This document shows positions 37,098 through 47,625 of a DNA stretch of 64,000 nucleotides, piece after piece; position 1 is the first letter of the stretch, and every line of letters begins with the position of its first letter. Both the position numbers and the translations under genes were made by a program. The stretch is from Siphonodentalium dalli (taxonomy: Eukaryota; Mollusca; Scaphopoda; Gadilida; Siphonodentaliidae): positions 134,999,587-135,063,586 of the forward strand of contig CP136061.1 in NCBI GenBank assembly GCA_032622095.1. Direction: 5' to 3'. The notes below the pieces were generated by a model. It ran no database searches. It was not told the origin of the DNA and was given only the letters and a program-made list of their open reading frames with translations.

Positions 37098-38398
37098 CTA
37101 TATATCTTTTGTTGCAGAAAGGATAATACTGAATGTGCTTTTACAGTAAATATTAACAGATCATGGTTTCAACATGAGGAATCCCATCCCTGTAGTATTA
37201 TTGATAATGAAAATAAGAACAAGTTTGCTCTATTTTTTCATGTTATTCTTCGTAATAATGGTTTAACAAAGCTTTTTCAACCATCAACCAGCCAGTTATT
37301 GAAACACATTTCTGTCTTGATACAAGTAGGTCAAACACTATCAGAATCATCATAATACAAGTCTAAATTGGATTTCACAAAATTCTGTTCGAAAGATTGA
37401 AGCCCCGATACATGTAACTGATGATGGGATCGAGTTTTTAAAATAAATTATTACTAATAATGAATAAGCAAACATCTATGTAATAATATTTCATGTTCCT
37501 TAATCTCATTTTAGTGAACCCAAGAGAATTATTTGCGAAAGCATGGAAGTTTGTATAATATAAGGCAAATGGAAAGATACAAAGTGATATCATGTCCTTT
37601 GACAAAATGTGACAAACAATTTGGACACAGCTCGTGACACCTTGCATAATGTAAAAACCATGACCAAAACCTATATACGGCCAAAAAAAAAAGTTTTGGT
37701 TCTCAGGCCCCGCCGCATTGAATAAAAAGGGTCGCATTAGGCCTTTTTATTGCAATGCCTGATGTTATGACAAAAAAACTTACGAAAAAAAACAAAAAAA
37801 TTGTTTTAATTTTTAATTTTTATCAACATGTCCATAGCAGATATGTGTTGAATATTAGTGTGCATTGAGCTCTGACATGTAATGTGTTAAAAAGTGACTT
37901 GCAGGCTTACAACATGAAGTAGATGACTACAATTAAGACGAGAGGCCGAGTACAAGAAAAATATATCAAACCTGGTGTGCCCCTTTAATATTTCAATTCA
38001 CATTTGTAATCAATTGAAATTAATGTCCAACAAATCTACTAAACACAATCACATTATTAATCTCCAATAGTAATGCTATTAAACAATGAAACCAGATTAG
38101 GCCTTTAAGATGGAATTTAAATTTAAATAACCATGCATATAAAATATATAGTAGAAACATTCCATCTGTGCTATCTCAGCATATGGTCAGAGATACTTTA
38201 TAGAGTATAAAGTATATATGATATGGCCAACACATCCCCTAGTAGTTAACTATCTCAATGCAAGAGAGAGACAATTCATGGCATTGTAACTGGATACTAA
38301 CTCTGTGTGCAAAGACAACCTCAGACCTGATTTATAGGATTCTATTTGGACAGTGCAAACTGGGTATCTTTGATATATTTTAGCGATGAATAAAATAA
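37098..38398. other. No recognisable gene
   Basis: AT-rich sequence. No domains seen. Confidence 0.45.
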
Positions 38399-39100
38399 TC
38401 AAAAGACCATAACTCCATTAAAATATATCGGATCAAACCCATATTCGAACTCGATCTGTATTTTGAGTTGAGAAACTCACATACAAAATTTGGTTCCTAT
38501 CAGTTGAAAAATTGTAGATTTATTGAAACATGCATGAATTCTATGTCAAAGGGCCATAACTCCATTAAAAAATATTGGATCAAACCCATATTCGAACTCG
38601 ATATGTATTTTGGACTGAGCAACTCGCATACCAAATTTGGTTCCGATCAGATAAAAATTGTTTGAGTTATGACAGCATGCGTGAATTCGAAGTCGAAAAA
38701 GGGCCATAACTCCGTAACAAAAACTCGGATCAAACCCATATTTGAACTCGATCTGTATTTGGTGCTGAGAAACCCATATAAAAAATTTGGTTTCGATCGG
38801 ATAGACAGACAGACAGACAGACGGACGCACGACGAGTGGTCAATCCGGACGTCGACATTATGTTTACCATACTATGGTATGGGTAAACATAAAAAGGGGG
38901 ATAACTCCACAAAAAAAAAACAGACCGACCTCATAATCACAGGTGCACATGTTCCCTTGGCGATTGATGTCTGACCCAAGTTTCAGGAAAAAGGATTAAA
39001 AAACGACTGAGAAAATCTGTCCATGGACAGACGATGGACGGACAGACAAGCCGATTCCAGTATCCCCCCCGACAACTTTGTTGCAGGGGGTATAATTATG
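38399..39100 (+). repeat. 'CCATAACTCC' minisatellite element with terminal hairpins
   Basis: Three ~150-base units hold 'GGGCCATAACTCC', 'ATCGGATCAAACCCATATTC', 'GAACTCGATCTGTATTTTG' and 'CATACAAAATTTGGTTC'. They lead into (GACA)n at 38806 and the hairpin GTTTACCATACTATGGTATG with GGTAAACATAA. A further unit with GGGGGATAACTCC follows and ends at a second hairpin, ATCCCCCC...GGGGGTATAATTATG (39060-39100). Similar repeats are frequent in molluscan DNA as far as I recall. The open minus-strand frame here is periodic because of the repeat. Confidence 0.78.
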
Positions 39101-39105
39101 AACAT

Positions 39106-39950
39106 CAATGAAAGTGTCAATGACACTGTAATTCAACTTAGGTAGGGGAATAATTTAATGGTTGACAGTAAATGAGGAATTAGGAAAGGTGCTAATTGAT
39201 CTAGAGGTCGCCCCGATGATCCATATGAAGTTTGGTGATGATCGGATCAGAGATGTGGTCTGTAGGATGTGTCAAAGGATTTAGTGATGCAAAGAGTGAA
39301 ATCCAAGATGGCCACCAGCGGCCATGTTTTTTGGCCGAATGATCCTAAAATGACTCGTTCCCATCTACATGTAAATGTCAACATTCATGACATATTTTAT
39401 GATGATCACACAAACAGTACGGCCTGTAGCCCGCGCCAATGGATTTAATTTTGAAATCCAAGATGGCCACTAGTGGCCATGTTTTTTGGCCGAATGACCC
39501 CAAAATGACTCGTTCCCCATCTACATGTCAATGTCAACATTCATGACAATTTCATGAAGATCAGACCAAAGATATGATCTGTAGCCCGCGCCAAAGGAAA
39601 TGGTTGACGGACACACAGACACACGGACGACGGACGCCAACCCATTGCAATAGCTCAATTTCATGACAAGTTTCATAATGATCGGATCAGGGATGTGGTC
39701 TGTAGGGTGTGCCAAAGGATTCAGTGATGCAAAAAGTTAATTCTAAAATGGCCACCGGCGGCCATGTTTTTTGGCCGAATGACCCCAAAATGACTCGTTC
39801 CCATCTACATGTCAATGTCAACATTCATGACAAATTTCATAAAGATCAGACATGTAGCCCGCGCCAAAGGAAATTGTTCACGGACACACTACACACGGAA
39901 GACAACCCATGGCAACAGCTCAAACTTACAAAGTAAGTTGAGCTAAAAAT
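39106..39950 (+). repeat. AAGATGGC-motif repeat element, copy
   Basis: Starts GAAAGTGTCAATGACACTGT and ends GGCAACAGCTCAAACTTACA then AGTTGAGCTAAAAAT. Includes 'CCAAGATGGCCACYAGYGGC', 'TTTGGCCGAATGA' and 'AAAATGACTCGTTCC' units. An internal tail at about 39600-39660 suggests two merged copies. Confidence 0.75.
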
Positions 39951-39962
39951 ACAAGATATAAA

Positions 39963-40313
39963 CAAGACTGGATATAGTGAGTCTGACATTTGCAGAATGA
40001 GGTCCTCAGAGTGTGAATTTAGTGACGCTATCCTACACGGTGGGCTAGCATCACCAAATTCACCCTCTGGGAACCTCATTCTGTTTAGGCTTCAACTGCT
40101 ATGACAGACTCAGGATCAATTCCTCAGTTGAAGTTGGTGATGTTCACCCATTAGTCACCTCAATTATGCATTTTATCTTCTGCAAATTAGGGGATATAGA
40201 AACTGAACAAAAGGGAATTTGGTGATGCTAGCCCACTATGCGGGGTAAAATCACTAAATTCACCTTCTGGGGACCTCATTATGTAAATGTCAGACACACT
40301 ATTTGCAGGCTTA
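39963..40313. mobile_element. hAT-like MITE built of hairpins, copy A
   Basis: Ends CAAGACTGGATATAGTGAGT and the related AATGTCAGACACACTATTTG with GCAGGCTTA. Each end is itself a hairpin (CCCAGAGGGTGAATTTAGTG type pairing with CACCAAATTCACCCTCTGG). The flanking 8-mers GATATAAA and CATATACA agree at six positions, consistent with a decayed 8-bp duplication. Confidence 0.72.
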
Positions 40314-40489
40314 CATATACATATATAAGGAACAAAGAAAACATAAACATGAAAGACACTCCAAACCAGTGAAAACACAGAACACTGGTGCATGAGGTAG
40401 AGAGGGAGAAAACTCAGAACACTGGTGCGTGAGGTAGAGAGTGAGAAAAACAGGAAGCAATAGCTTGAATGATTATGAAAAGAATGATT

Positions 40490-41824
40490 TTAACCCTTTC
40501 TATATCAGATATGCATAATCCGAATTAATGCTCCCAAATGACTATTTCTTGGGCTTCGGGGCTGAAAAATATTTGATTCGAGTCGAGGAACCCACCCATC
40601 AAAGCTCATAGTGATCAGCTATAAATTTTTGAATTTGTTATTTCTCGAAATGTGTAATTATTTGTGGCCCAGAAAAGTTTTGTCAAACCAATGGTCTTGG
40701 ACAAAATTGCAGATGAAGATGGATAACTCTAAAACAAAGTGGTAATACGGCCAAATTTCGTGATACGCAAGTGATAATACAGCCATATTTCGTTGAACAT
40801 GTTGATAAATAACATGTTTTGGGAAATTTTATACCATAGTTGACAGCACTTAGCATTATTTTGTTGTAATTAATCGATTCTGATAACAAAAGCGTATTTT
40901 GAAGTAATGTTATTGTTGTTGTAACTTGATGATAGGGGACTGTCTGATCAGATTGAGTGCCTTTAAATATTCATTGATGAGTAGTTAGTTCCTTAGTAAA
41001 TGTTCAGGTAATAAGTTCAACAAACACAGGGTTTCCGCTATGGGGGCAGCTGGTCCTTTTTTGGGTCCCTTTCCCCTCACCCAAGTTTCCCATCCGAAAT
41101 ATTTTCCTACCAGATCAGATCCACAGATTAATTAGCCTACAGGCTACAACACATGTGTGTATCGGCTACTAAATAAAAACTGGGAGTAATAAATGAAGAT
41201 AATATTATTTGCCGGCTAATGTTGATCATTACCTTAGTGAACCATTCGGACGATGTAATAAACTGTGAATTTTATGAATTTCCTCTACTTTCCTCTACCA
41301 TTGTGGGTGGCGGTACAAAAAAAGTCTGTTCACTTGTTTTACCCACGAATTTAACTTGACGTTTTATCGCAAAGATTACGGTACCTACATGTATATAATA
41401 TCAATATTTATATGCAGTGCCAAGTGACAAAATCCTTACATTAACCCTTCAAATTGTCAAAAATAAAACACAATTGTGATTCTTTTACTTTATCACTTAT
41501 ATTACCGTAGATATTCAAAACTTGTCTTAATTTATCAACTGATTTACTATATACTATTTGATATTCGCAGTTTGTTGACGGATTTTCCCAGTGGCTATAG
41601 GGGTACCATTCCCCCAACCCAGAGCGGAAACCCTAACAAACGACCATTGAACTTATCTGAACATATCCCACCAATGAATATGAATCATTCTGCTCTTGTA
41701 TTATTTGTTTTCTATCTGCCGTCTGCTTTTATTACCCAAATATCTCTCCAAATGAATAATAGACCATACCAATGTATACTTTTATAAATCAACGGGAGAA
41801 TCCATTTAGTATAGAAAGGGTTAA
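40490..41824. mobile_element. TTAA-flanked element, 'CCCTTTCTATA' family, with nested insertion
   Basis: TTAA|CCCTTTCTATA on the left and TATAGAAAGGG|TTAA on the right. The piece after 40967 (AGTAGTTAGTTCCTTAG) and the right end match, in inverted orientation, the shorter copy at 46282-46550. About 450 bases at 40512-40966 belong to the 'AGGTACTCAATCCG' TTAA family and end in CTTTAA, so one element probably inserted into the other. Confidence 0.68.
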
Positions 41825-42309
41825 ATATCATAGTGGATAGAGTTGACAGCATAGTCATGTTCTAATTGCTTCACTCAATATTGGTGCATAGACGGCGATG
41901 GGAGCATTATGATGCATGTGGGGGTGGGGTTCCTCTCATTTGTTTTTGCATTTTAAAAATGACGATTTAGCAGAATGATGCTGCAGCATTTCAAGGTGAG
42001 ATAGATTGGGTTAACTTTGAATCTGCATATGAATTTTGTTAACCCTGGCATCCTGAACGTTAAATGATCCCCACCCAAGATACCTGATGTTTATATTGTT
42101 TTTTTTTAAATATAGGCCTCTGCGCATGCTCGAAGAAACAAAAAACAGACTCTATGTCATAAGTTTGTCTGCCAAAGTCACAGGGGTAAAGTACAATTCT
42201 AGTTGATAGGTGCATTTACTGTGCTGTATTTCCATGCCAAATATCATATGATTTCCAGATGGTCTCCCGGGTTATAGGAATATAAGGATTGGACCGGTAT
42301 TCCAGTCTC

Positions 42310-42499
42310 TCAGGTTCAAAGGGTTAAATAATAATAATAATTGATTTATTTATTTACATAGTGCATTATATGGTGAATTATTTTTAATGCACTTTACATC
42401 AATTATTACCTCGGTCATAGGGCACATGACTTCATTCTCACTCCCAGCCACCAACCAGTAAGCAATCCCAGCTGCAACAAATTTGTGCACGTATCAAGA
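42310..42499. other. No recognisable gene
   Basis: Contains an (ATA)n stretch near 42328 and otherwise no feature. Confidence 0.4.
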
Positions 42500-42864
42500 T
42501 TAACCCTTTACCCAACAGAACGGCCCTGTGCCAATGCATTCTCTTATATATGCGAGTCGACCATAGGTCGCCTCGCATATATAAGAGAATGCATTGGCTT
42601 AACACATATTAAAGAAAAAATGGTAAAAAGTGTTAAAAAAAAGGTTTTTTTAGGCCAATGCATTCTCTTATATATGCGAGGCGACCTATGGTCGACTCGC
42701 ATATATAAGAGAATGCATTGGCACAGGGCATAACTGTAACTATCACAATGTGCTCAATGAGCCGGTTCCAATGATACCCATATTTCCATGGTTTTATTGA
42801 GACAGACCGAAGATAATTTAGGCTGTTAGGGCGTTTCTGGGCGTTCTGTTGGGTAAAGGGTTAA
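42500..42864. mobile_element. TTAA-flanked element with two internal perfect hairpins
   Basis: TTAA|CCCTTTACCCAACAGAACG and its exact complement|TTAA. Inside are two hairpins, each built of GCCAATGCATTCTCTTATAT plus ATGCGAG and its complement, at 42530-42598 and 42654-42722. The second is the inverse of the first (loop TCGACCATAGGTCGC against GCGACCTATGGTCGA). The 19-base terminal repeat and the TTAA duplication fit a piggyBac-like non-autonomous element. Confidence 0.82.
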
Positions 42865-42907
42865 CATACTGATCAGATTTATCGACACCCGAATCGAGTA
42901 CTCCCTT

Positions 42908-43369
42908 AATGCATGCAAGCCTGCAAATAGCGTGTCTGTCATTTGCAGAATGAGGTCCCCAGAGGGTGAATTTAGTGATGCTATCCCGCACAGCGGGCTA
43001 GCATCACCAAATTCACCCTCTGGAGACCTCATTCTGCTTAGGCCTCATCTTCTGGGAAGTATCTATAGTATCAAATTAACATTGTTTTTAGTTACGTTTT
43101 CCCATCTGGGAAGTTTCTATATCCCCTAACTTGCAGAAGGTAAAATCCATAATCGAGGTGCCCAAAGGGTGACCATCACCAACTTCAACTGGGGAACTTC
43201 AATCTGATCCTAGATCTACCACAGCAGTTGAGAGCCTAAGCAGAATGAGGTGCTCAGAGGGTGAATTTAGTGATGCTAGCCCGCTATGCGGGATAGCGTC
43301 ACTAAATTCACTCTCTGGGGACCTCATTCTGCAAATGACAGACACGCTATTTGCAGGCTTGAATGCATG
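42908..43369. mobile_element. hAT-like MITE built of hairpins, copy B, 8-bp TSD
   Basis: AATGCATG is duplicated exactly on both sides (42908-42915 and 43362-43369). The ends CAAGCCTGCAAATAGCGTGT and ACACGCTATTTGCAGGCTTG are complementary over about 23 bases. Each end continues into a hairpin with stem 'AGAGGGTGAATTTAGTGATG' plus 'CTA' closed by a CCCGCNNNGCGGG loop. A third, weaker hairpin lies in the middle (GGTGCCCAAAGGGTGA..AACTGGGGAACTTC). An 8-bp duplication is typical of hAT-like (also P-like) elements. Confidence 0.88.
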
Positions 43370-43443
43370 GGTGTTGCGATGCAGTCACAGTAAAAGCAAC
43401 CTTGCACAACGGTCACAACTAGGCATGAGATTTGAACACTACG

Positions 43444-43648
43444 TACAGTAATGCCCTAATTAATCGACCACTTAACCACTGCAGAATTATGGGTAACTTT
43501 TCAGGATTTAGTCGGAAATATGGCTTGTTGCCATCCATCGGAAAGCTCTCAGTGAGAGCTTTCCGATGAATGGCAATAAGCCATATTTCTAAAAGTTACC
43601 CATAATTCTGCTGTGGTTAAGGGGTCGATTACTTAGGGCATTACTGTA
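43444..43648. mobile_element. Palindromic TA-flanked MITE, copy 3
   Basis: CAGTAATGCCCTAATTAATC to its complement with TA at both sides. Arms of about 95 bases, with a GAGAGCTTTCC centre. Confidence 0.87.
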
Positions 43649-43987
43649 CAATCTAGTCACACTTCACTTAACCCGAAACCTTGCCACTGTTACAAAGCTT
43701 AGCATCGACATCAGCATTGATGAATACAAGTCGAGCACAATAAACATTGAGCAACCAAGCCTTCATGAAGCTCCATGCTTTAAAAGGGACATAACTCTGA
43801 TGAAAATTTGGAGGCAGGTCTGGTATTAGCTGTTCATATGGACATCCTGTAACATACAGAATACGAAAATATATTTCTATTCACACTCATGTTATCAATT
43901 TAAAGACCTAAAATTATATCACTTTATTCAAAGTGTCATATTACCAAGGGTAGACAGTCCTGTAATTCAAAATAAATCTGTATTTCA

Positions 43988-44360
43988 TTAAAGTGATGTG
44001 AAACACTCAGATAGGGTTATTAAATAGAAATGTAGAATAATCTTGCTCAAAGTAGTTATTTTTTCGAATATAAATCCAAATTTACAACACACACTGTCAT
44101 TCTTATATATCATTTAAATTCAATGACTCTCGGTGGCGAAATCATTTGCGTACGTTTATCGCCGTTTGTTGCGTCCCGAATCGATATGTAAATATTTACA
44201 ATTGCGCGCTGTTCAGGCGATGTTTTCTATGGAGTGGTGAGGTCGATTTCTTTGAGATTTTCGCGATGTTAGTAGAATTTCACATCCCCAAGTTGGTACA
44301 GCACCTGGGTACTAACTTATCACTTTAATGCCCCCGAGCAAGTCCATAATATGTCTTTAA
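43988..44360. mobile_element. TTAA-flanked element, 'AGTGATGTGAAACACTCC' family, copy 3
   Basis: TTAA at both edges. The interior matches copies at 17008 and 23685 (GTAAATATTTACAATTG, TTTTCTATGGAGTGGTGAGG, AAGTCCATAATATGTCT). Confidence 0.77.
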
Positions 44361-44558
44361 TGCATTCTATACACCAAGGCTCAAGTTATCATTCAGAAAC
44401 AATTTTATTGAATCTAGAGTTTTAAACTTTCTGTGAAAACAGAAATAGTTATGTTTGATACTAAATAATATTTTCAAAGAAATGTTCATGTTTCAATTTT
44501 CTCAATTTCATGATCTTATGGGGACCGAAGGACATATAAATTAACCAAAGGAAGTAAT

Positions 44559-44960
44559 GACATAACCAAGCCTGGATATAGTGTGTCTGACATCTGCATA
44601 ACGAGGTGCCTAGAGGTGAATTTAACTGGCTCGCTGTGCAGTATAGCATCACAAAATTCACCCTCTGGAGACCTTATTCTGCTTAGTCCTCAACTGCTAT
44701 AGGAGACCTAGGATCAGATCAGATTGAAGTTCCCAGTTGAAGTTGGTGATGTTCACCCATTAGTCACAACGATTATCCATTTTATCTTCTGCAAATTAGG
44801 AGATATAGAAACTGAACAGAAGAGGAAAAAGTAACAAAAAAACAAAGTTGGGTGAATTTGGCGAATCTAGCCCACTGTGTTAGATAGTGTCAATAAATTC
44901 ACCCTCTAGGGACCTCAATCTGCAAATGTCAGATTTACTATATCCGGGCTTGGACATAAC
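44559..44960. mobile_element. hAT-like MITE built of hairpins, copy C, 8-bp TSD
   Basis: GACATAAC is exactly duplicated at 44559-44566 and 44953-44960. The ends CAAGCCTGGATATAG and CTATATCCGGGCTTG are complementary. The internal hairpins are decayed but recognisable (GAGGTGAATTTA..AAATTCACCCTCTGG). Confidence 0.87.
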
Positions 44961-45293
44961 TGCATGGACAGTAAAATACTAGGATGACCACAACGAATAT
45001 CAGAAACCAATAGAACAGGATGAAGTGTAATAAATAGTGAAAACTGAAAGCAGAAAAATATGGAAGCCAAGCTTAAATATGGTCAACAAATGTGATAACC
45101 ATACCAACAATAGAATACCAACTTGGTACCAATTTTCAGATTCAAACTGAATTAATCTCCGATAGTTATCTGGAAATGGTTCCAACAAGGCACTACAAAT
45201 AATCTATATTTAGAATGATGCACGTTGCCCATCTGTATATGACATAGCTATGGTTAGTTTGAGAACTTCAACATCACAACTCAGTCTCAGGTA

Positions 45294-45464
45294 TACAGTA
45301 ATGCTCTAAATAATCGACTCCTTAACCACAGCAGAATTATGGGTAATTTTTCAGGACTTAGTTGGAAATATGGCTTGTTGCCATTCATCACTGAGACTAA
45401 ATCCTGAAAAATTTCCCATAATTCTGCTGTGGTTAAGGAGTCGATTATTTAGGGCATTACTGTA
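45294..45464. mobile_element. Palindromic TA-flanked MITE, copy 4
   Basis: CAGTAATGCTCTAAATAATC to its complement between TA sites, slightly shortened in the loop. Confidence 0.86.
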
Positions 45465-45539
45465 GCCAGCAGCTCTGAAAGGGTTAACACACCTAGTTTT
45501 ATTTGATTAGACACTAGAATAATCCAAGTCGATGAAATT

Positions 45540-46065
45540 ACCCATGTACCAAATTTGAAAACAATCGGATAACTATAACTAAAGTTATCATTCGCAAACA
45601 AAAACAATTGGTAAATTTTAAGTCAACAAGTCCGGTAAAAATTGGTGCACCAAACCGAAATTTTAACCTCAAAATTGACCTGTATTTAGACCAGTAAACT
45701 CACATACCAAATTGCATTCCATTCAGTACATACTTGCTAAAGCTATCATCTGGAAACGAAAATTTAGTGGAAATTCAAATAAAAAGGGCCATATCTCTCG
45801 TGAAAATTGGCAGGCGGAACCCATACTCGAACTAATTGACTTGGGCTACTATACTCACATACAAAAAAATTCATTCCATTCAGTTCAAACTTACTATAGT
45901 TATGATCCTGAAACAAAAAAGAGAATGGACTGACGAACAGACCAATAACATAATATGTAAATGGGCGTATAGAGATGAAGTTCTGACAATGCTAGATCCA
46001 CAGATGGATGGACAAGTTTATTTCAGTATACCCCCATAGCTTTGTTACAGGGGGTATAATTATAC
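45540..46065 (+). repeat. 'CCATAACTCC'-type minisatellite element with terminal hairpin
   Basis: Units with 'AAGGGCCATATCTCTCGTGA', 'CGAACTAATTGACTTGGGC' and 'CTCACATACCAAATT' lead to GATGGATGGACAAG and the closing hairpin TATACCCCCATAGC...ACAGGGGGTATAATTAT at 46029-46062. Confidence 0.72.
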
Positions 46066-46281
46066 CGCTACTTCTGTGACTAATTTGCACTGGTGTTATA
46101 GTTGGTTCATTGACAGATTCTAGTTCAGCTATCAACGGTCAGATATACCAACCAATGGAATGGAATATTATAGTCTGTTGATGTTTGAAGTGTGATGTTG
46201 ACATTCTCCAATCTAAACCGTTCCATTGATTACATTGAGTATTGAGAATCTGAAGATAACTGTGGATTGTGTCACATCACT

Positions 46282-46550
46282 TTAACCCTTTTTATACTAA
46301 ATGGATTCTCCCATTATATTATAAAAGTAGACATTGGAATGGTCTATTTTTCATTTGAATGGATGTTCAGGCCATAAAAGCAGATGACAGTCAGGCGAAG
46401 AGATAATATAAGTGCAGAAGGATGCATATTCATTGGTTGGAAATGTTCAGATATTAATAAGCACAACAAACAGCCTATTTGTTTAACTTATTATCTGAAC
46501 ATTTCCTCAAGGAACTACTCATCAATGAGTATTTAGTAAAGAAGGGTTAA
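46282..46550. mobile_element. TTAA-flanked element, 'CCCTTTNTATA' family, short copy
   Basis: TTAA|CCCTTTTTATACTAAATGG on the left and ATTTAGTAAAGAAGGG|TTAA on the right. It matches the ends of 40490-41824 in inverted orientation. It lies just downstream of the stop codon of the ABHD6-like gene. Confidence 0.72.
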
Positions 46551-46726
46551 AGTTTGAAGACTGGTGTATCCTCATTTAAGAACAGGATCATCTTCAAATG
46601 AATCAATGGGAATTCTAGCTTCTGTTGTTCATTTGCTGAATAAAATGAATTTGTGATGACCGGTAGTTTCCTTCACTTTTTGAATTTCATGAACTCTGAA
46701 ATGATTGTATGACTGACTAAGATATA

Positions 46727-46885
46727 CTAGCTGTCACTTTTATATTTGCTGAATTCAGAAATTAGTTTGGCGGCAACAGAAGGCTGATCTAAATTCATAG
46801 CATGTCCACACTGAGGAATGACGTCGACCCGAACACAGTTCTTCAAACTCTGCCTGAGAAGCTCTGCTCCTGACAGATCTATTAC
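46727..46885 (-). CDS. abhd6: ABHD6-like monoacylglycerol lipase, last coding exon
   Basis: This exon encodes the C-terminal 52 residues and the TAG stop at 46727-46729. It begins after a TTACTTGCAG acceptor with VIDLSGAELL and contains IPQCGHAMNLDQPS. The His of CGH is the third member of the alpha/beta-hydrolase catalytic triad, and the following AAKLISEF matches the C-terminal helix of animal ABHD6. The reading phase (0) fits the previous exon, which ends in a complete codon. ABHD6 is a membrane-associated serine hydrolase that cleaves monoacylglycerols, including 2-arachidonoylglycerol, and lysophospholipids. The assignment comes from residue similarity along all five exons. Other lipase paralogues of the same family cannot be fully excluded. 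Confidence 0.9.
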   Translation of the reverse strand, partial: VIDLSGAELLRQSLKNCVRVDVIPQCGHAMNLDQPSVAAKLISEFSKYKSDS

Positions 46886-46955
46886 CTGCAAGTAAGTTCA
46901 AGGTTATTATTAACCCCTTGAGTACCTCATTCAGTTCTGAAATCATATGCATAGC

Positions 46956-47436
46956 TGGCTAGCATGATAGCATCACTAAATTCACCATCTGGGGACCTCA
47001 TTCTGCCTAGGCCTCATCTTCTCTGGAAATTTTATTTATTATAAAATTTCTAAAGAAACTTCTTCACATATTAGTTGATTCTATTTCTTTATTAGTTTCT
47101 CTATATTCCCAAATTGACAGATAATCAAGGTTCCCAAAGGGTGTACATCACAATATACACCATTTGGGAACTTCAATCTGAGTCTATGTCTCCCATAGCA
47201 GATGAGGCCATGCAGAATGAGGTCCCCAGAGGGTGAATTTGGTGATGCTAGCCAGATGTGCGGGATAGCAAAACTAAATTCACCCTCTGGGGACCACATT
47301 CTGCAAAAAAAAAAATTCGGGGAACAATGAGGGTGGATTTGGTGATGCCAGCCCGCTATGCGGGATAGCATCACTAAATTCGTCCTCTAGGGACCTCATT
47401 CTGCAAATGACAGGCACCTTATTCTCAGGCCTGGCT
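46956..47436. mobile_element. hAT-like MITE built of hairpins, copy D (rearranged)
   Basis: Lies in the last intron of the ABHD6-like gene. The left terminus is lost; it opens within GATAGCATCACTAAATTCAC. The right side carries the hairpin twice (47213-47305 and 47329-47405), separated by an A-run, and ends near CACCTTATTCTCAGGCCTGG. No target duplication can be recognised. Confidence 0.7.
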
Positions 47437-47497
47437 CCCTTCACCAAGTGGGCCCTATACCCTGAGCTCCCAGGATGTTTTCTACTATATAGATAAT

Positions 47498-47625
47498 GCA
47501 TGGCTTGGAGTTGACTATGCCAAAATAGTGGTCCAAGGGGAGGAATAGTCCACAAGCCGCAGGTGAGTGGACTATTCCTCATCGAGGACCACTATTTTCG
47601 CATAGTCAACAACAAGACAAGCAAT
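47498..47625. repeat. Palindromic element in the last intron
   Basis: Arms GTTGACTATGCCAAAATAGT with GGTCC and GGACCACTATTTTCGCATAG with TCAAC, plus inner arms GGAATAGTCCAC and GTGGACTATTCC. A one-armed relative lies at 18061-18116. Confidence 0.82.

Noticed and set aside
46755-46952. 65-codon minus-strand frame over the last ABHD6-like exon
   Set aside because: Wrong phase and it reads across the splice acceptor.
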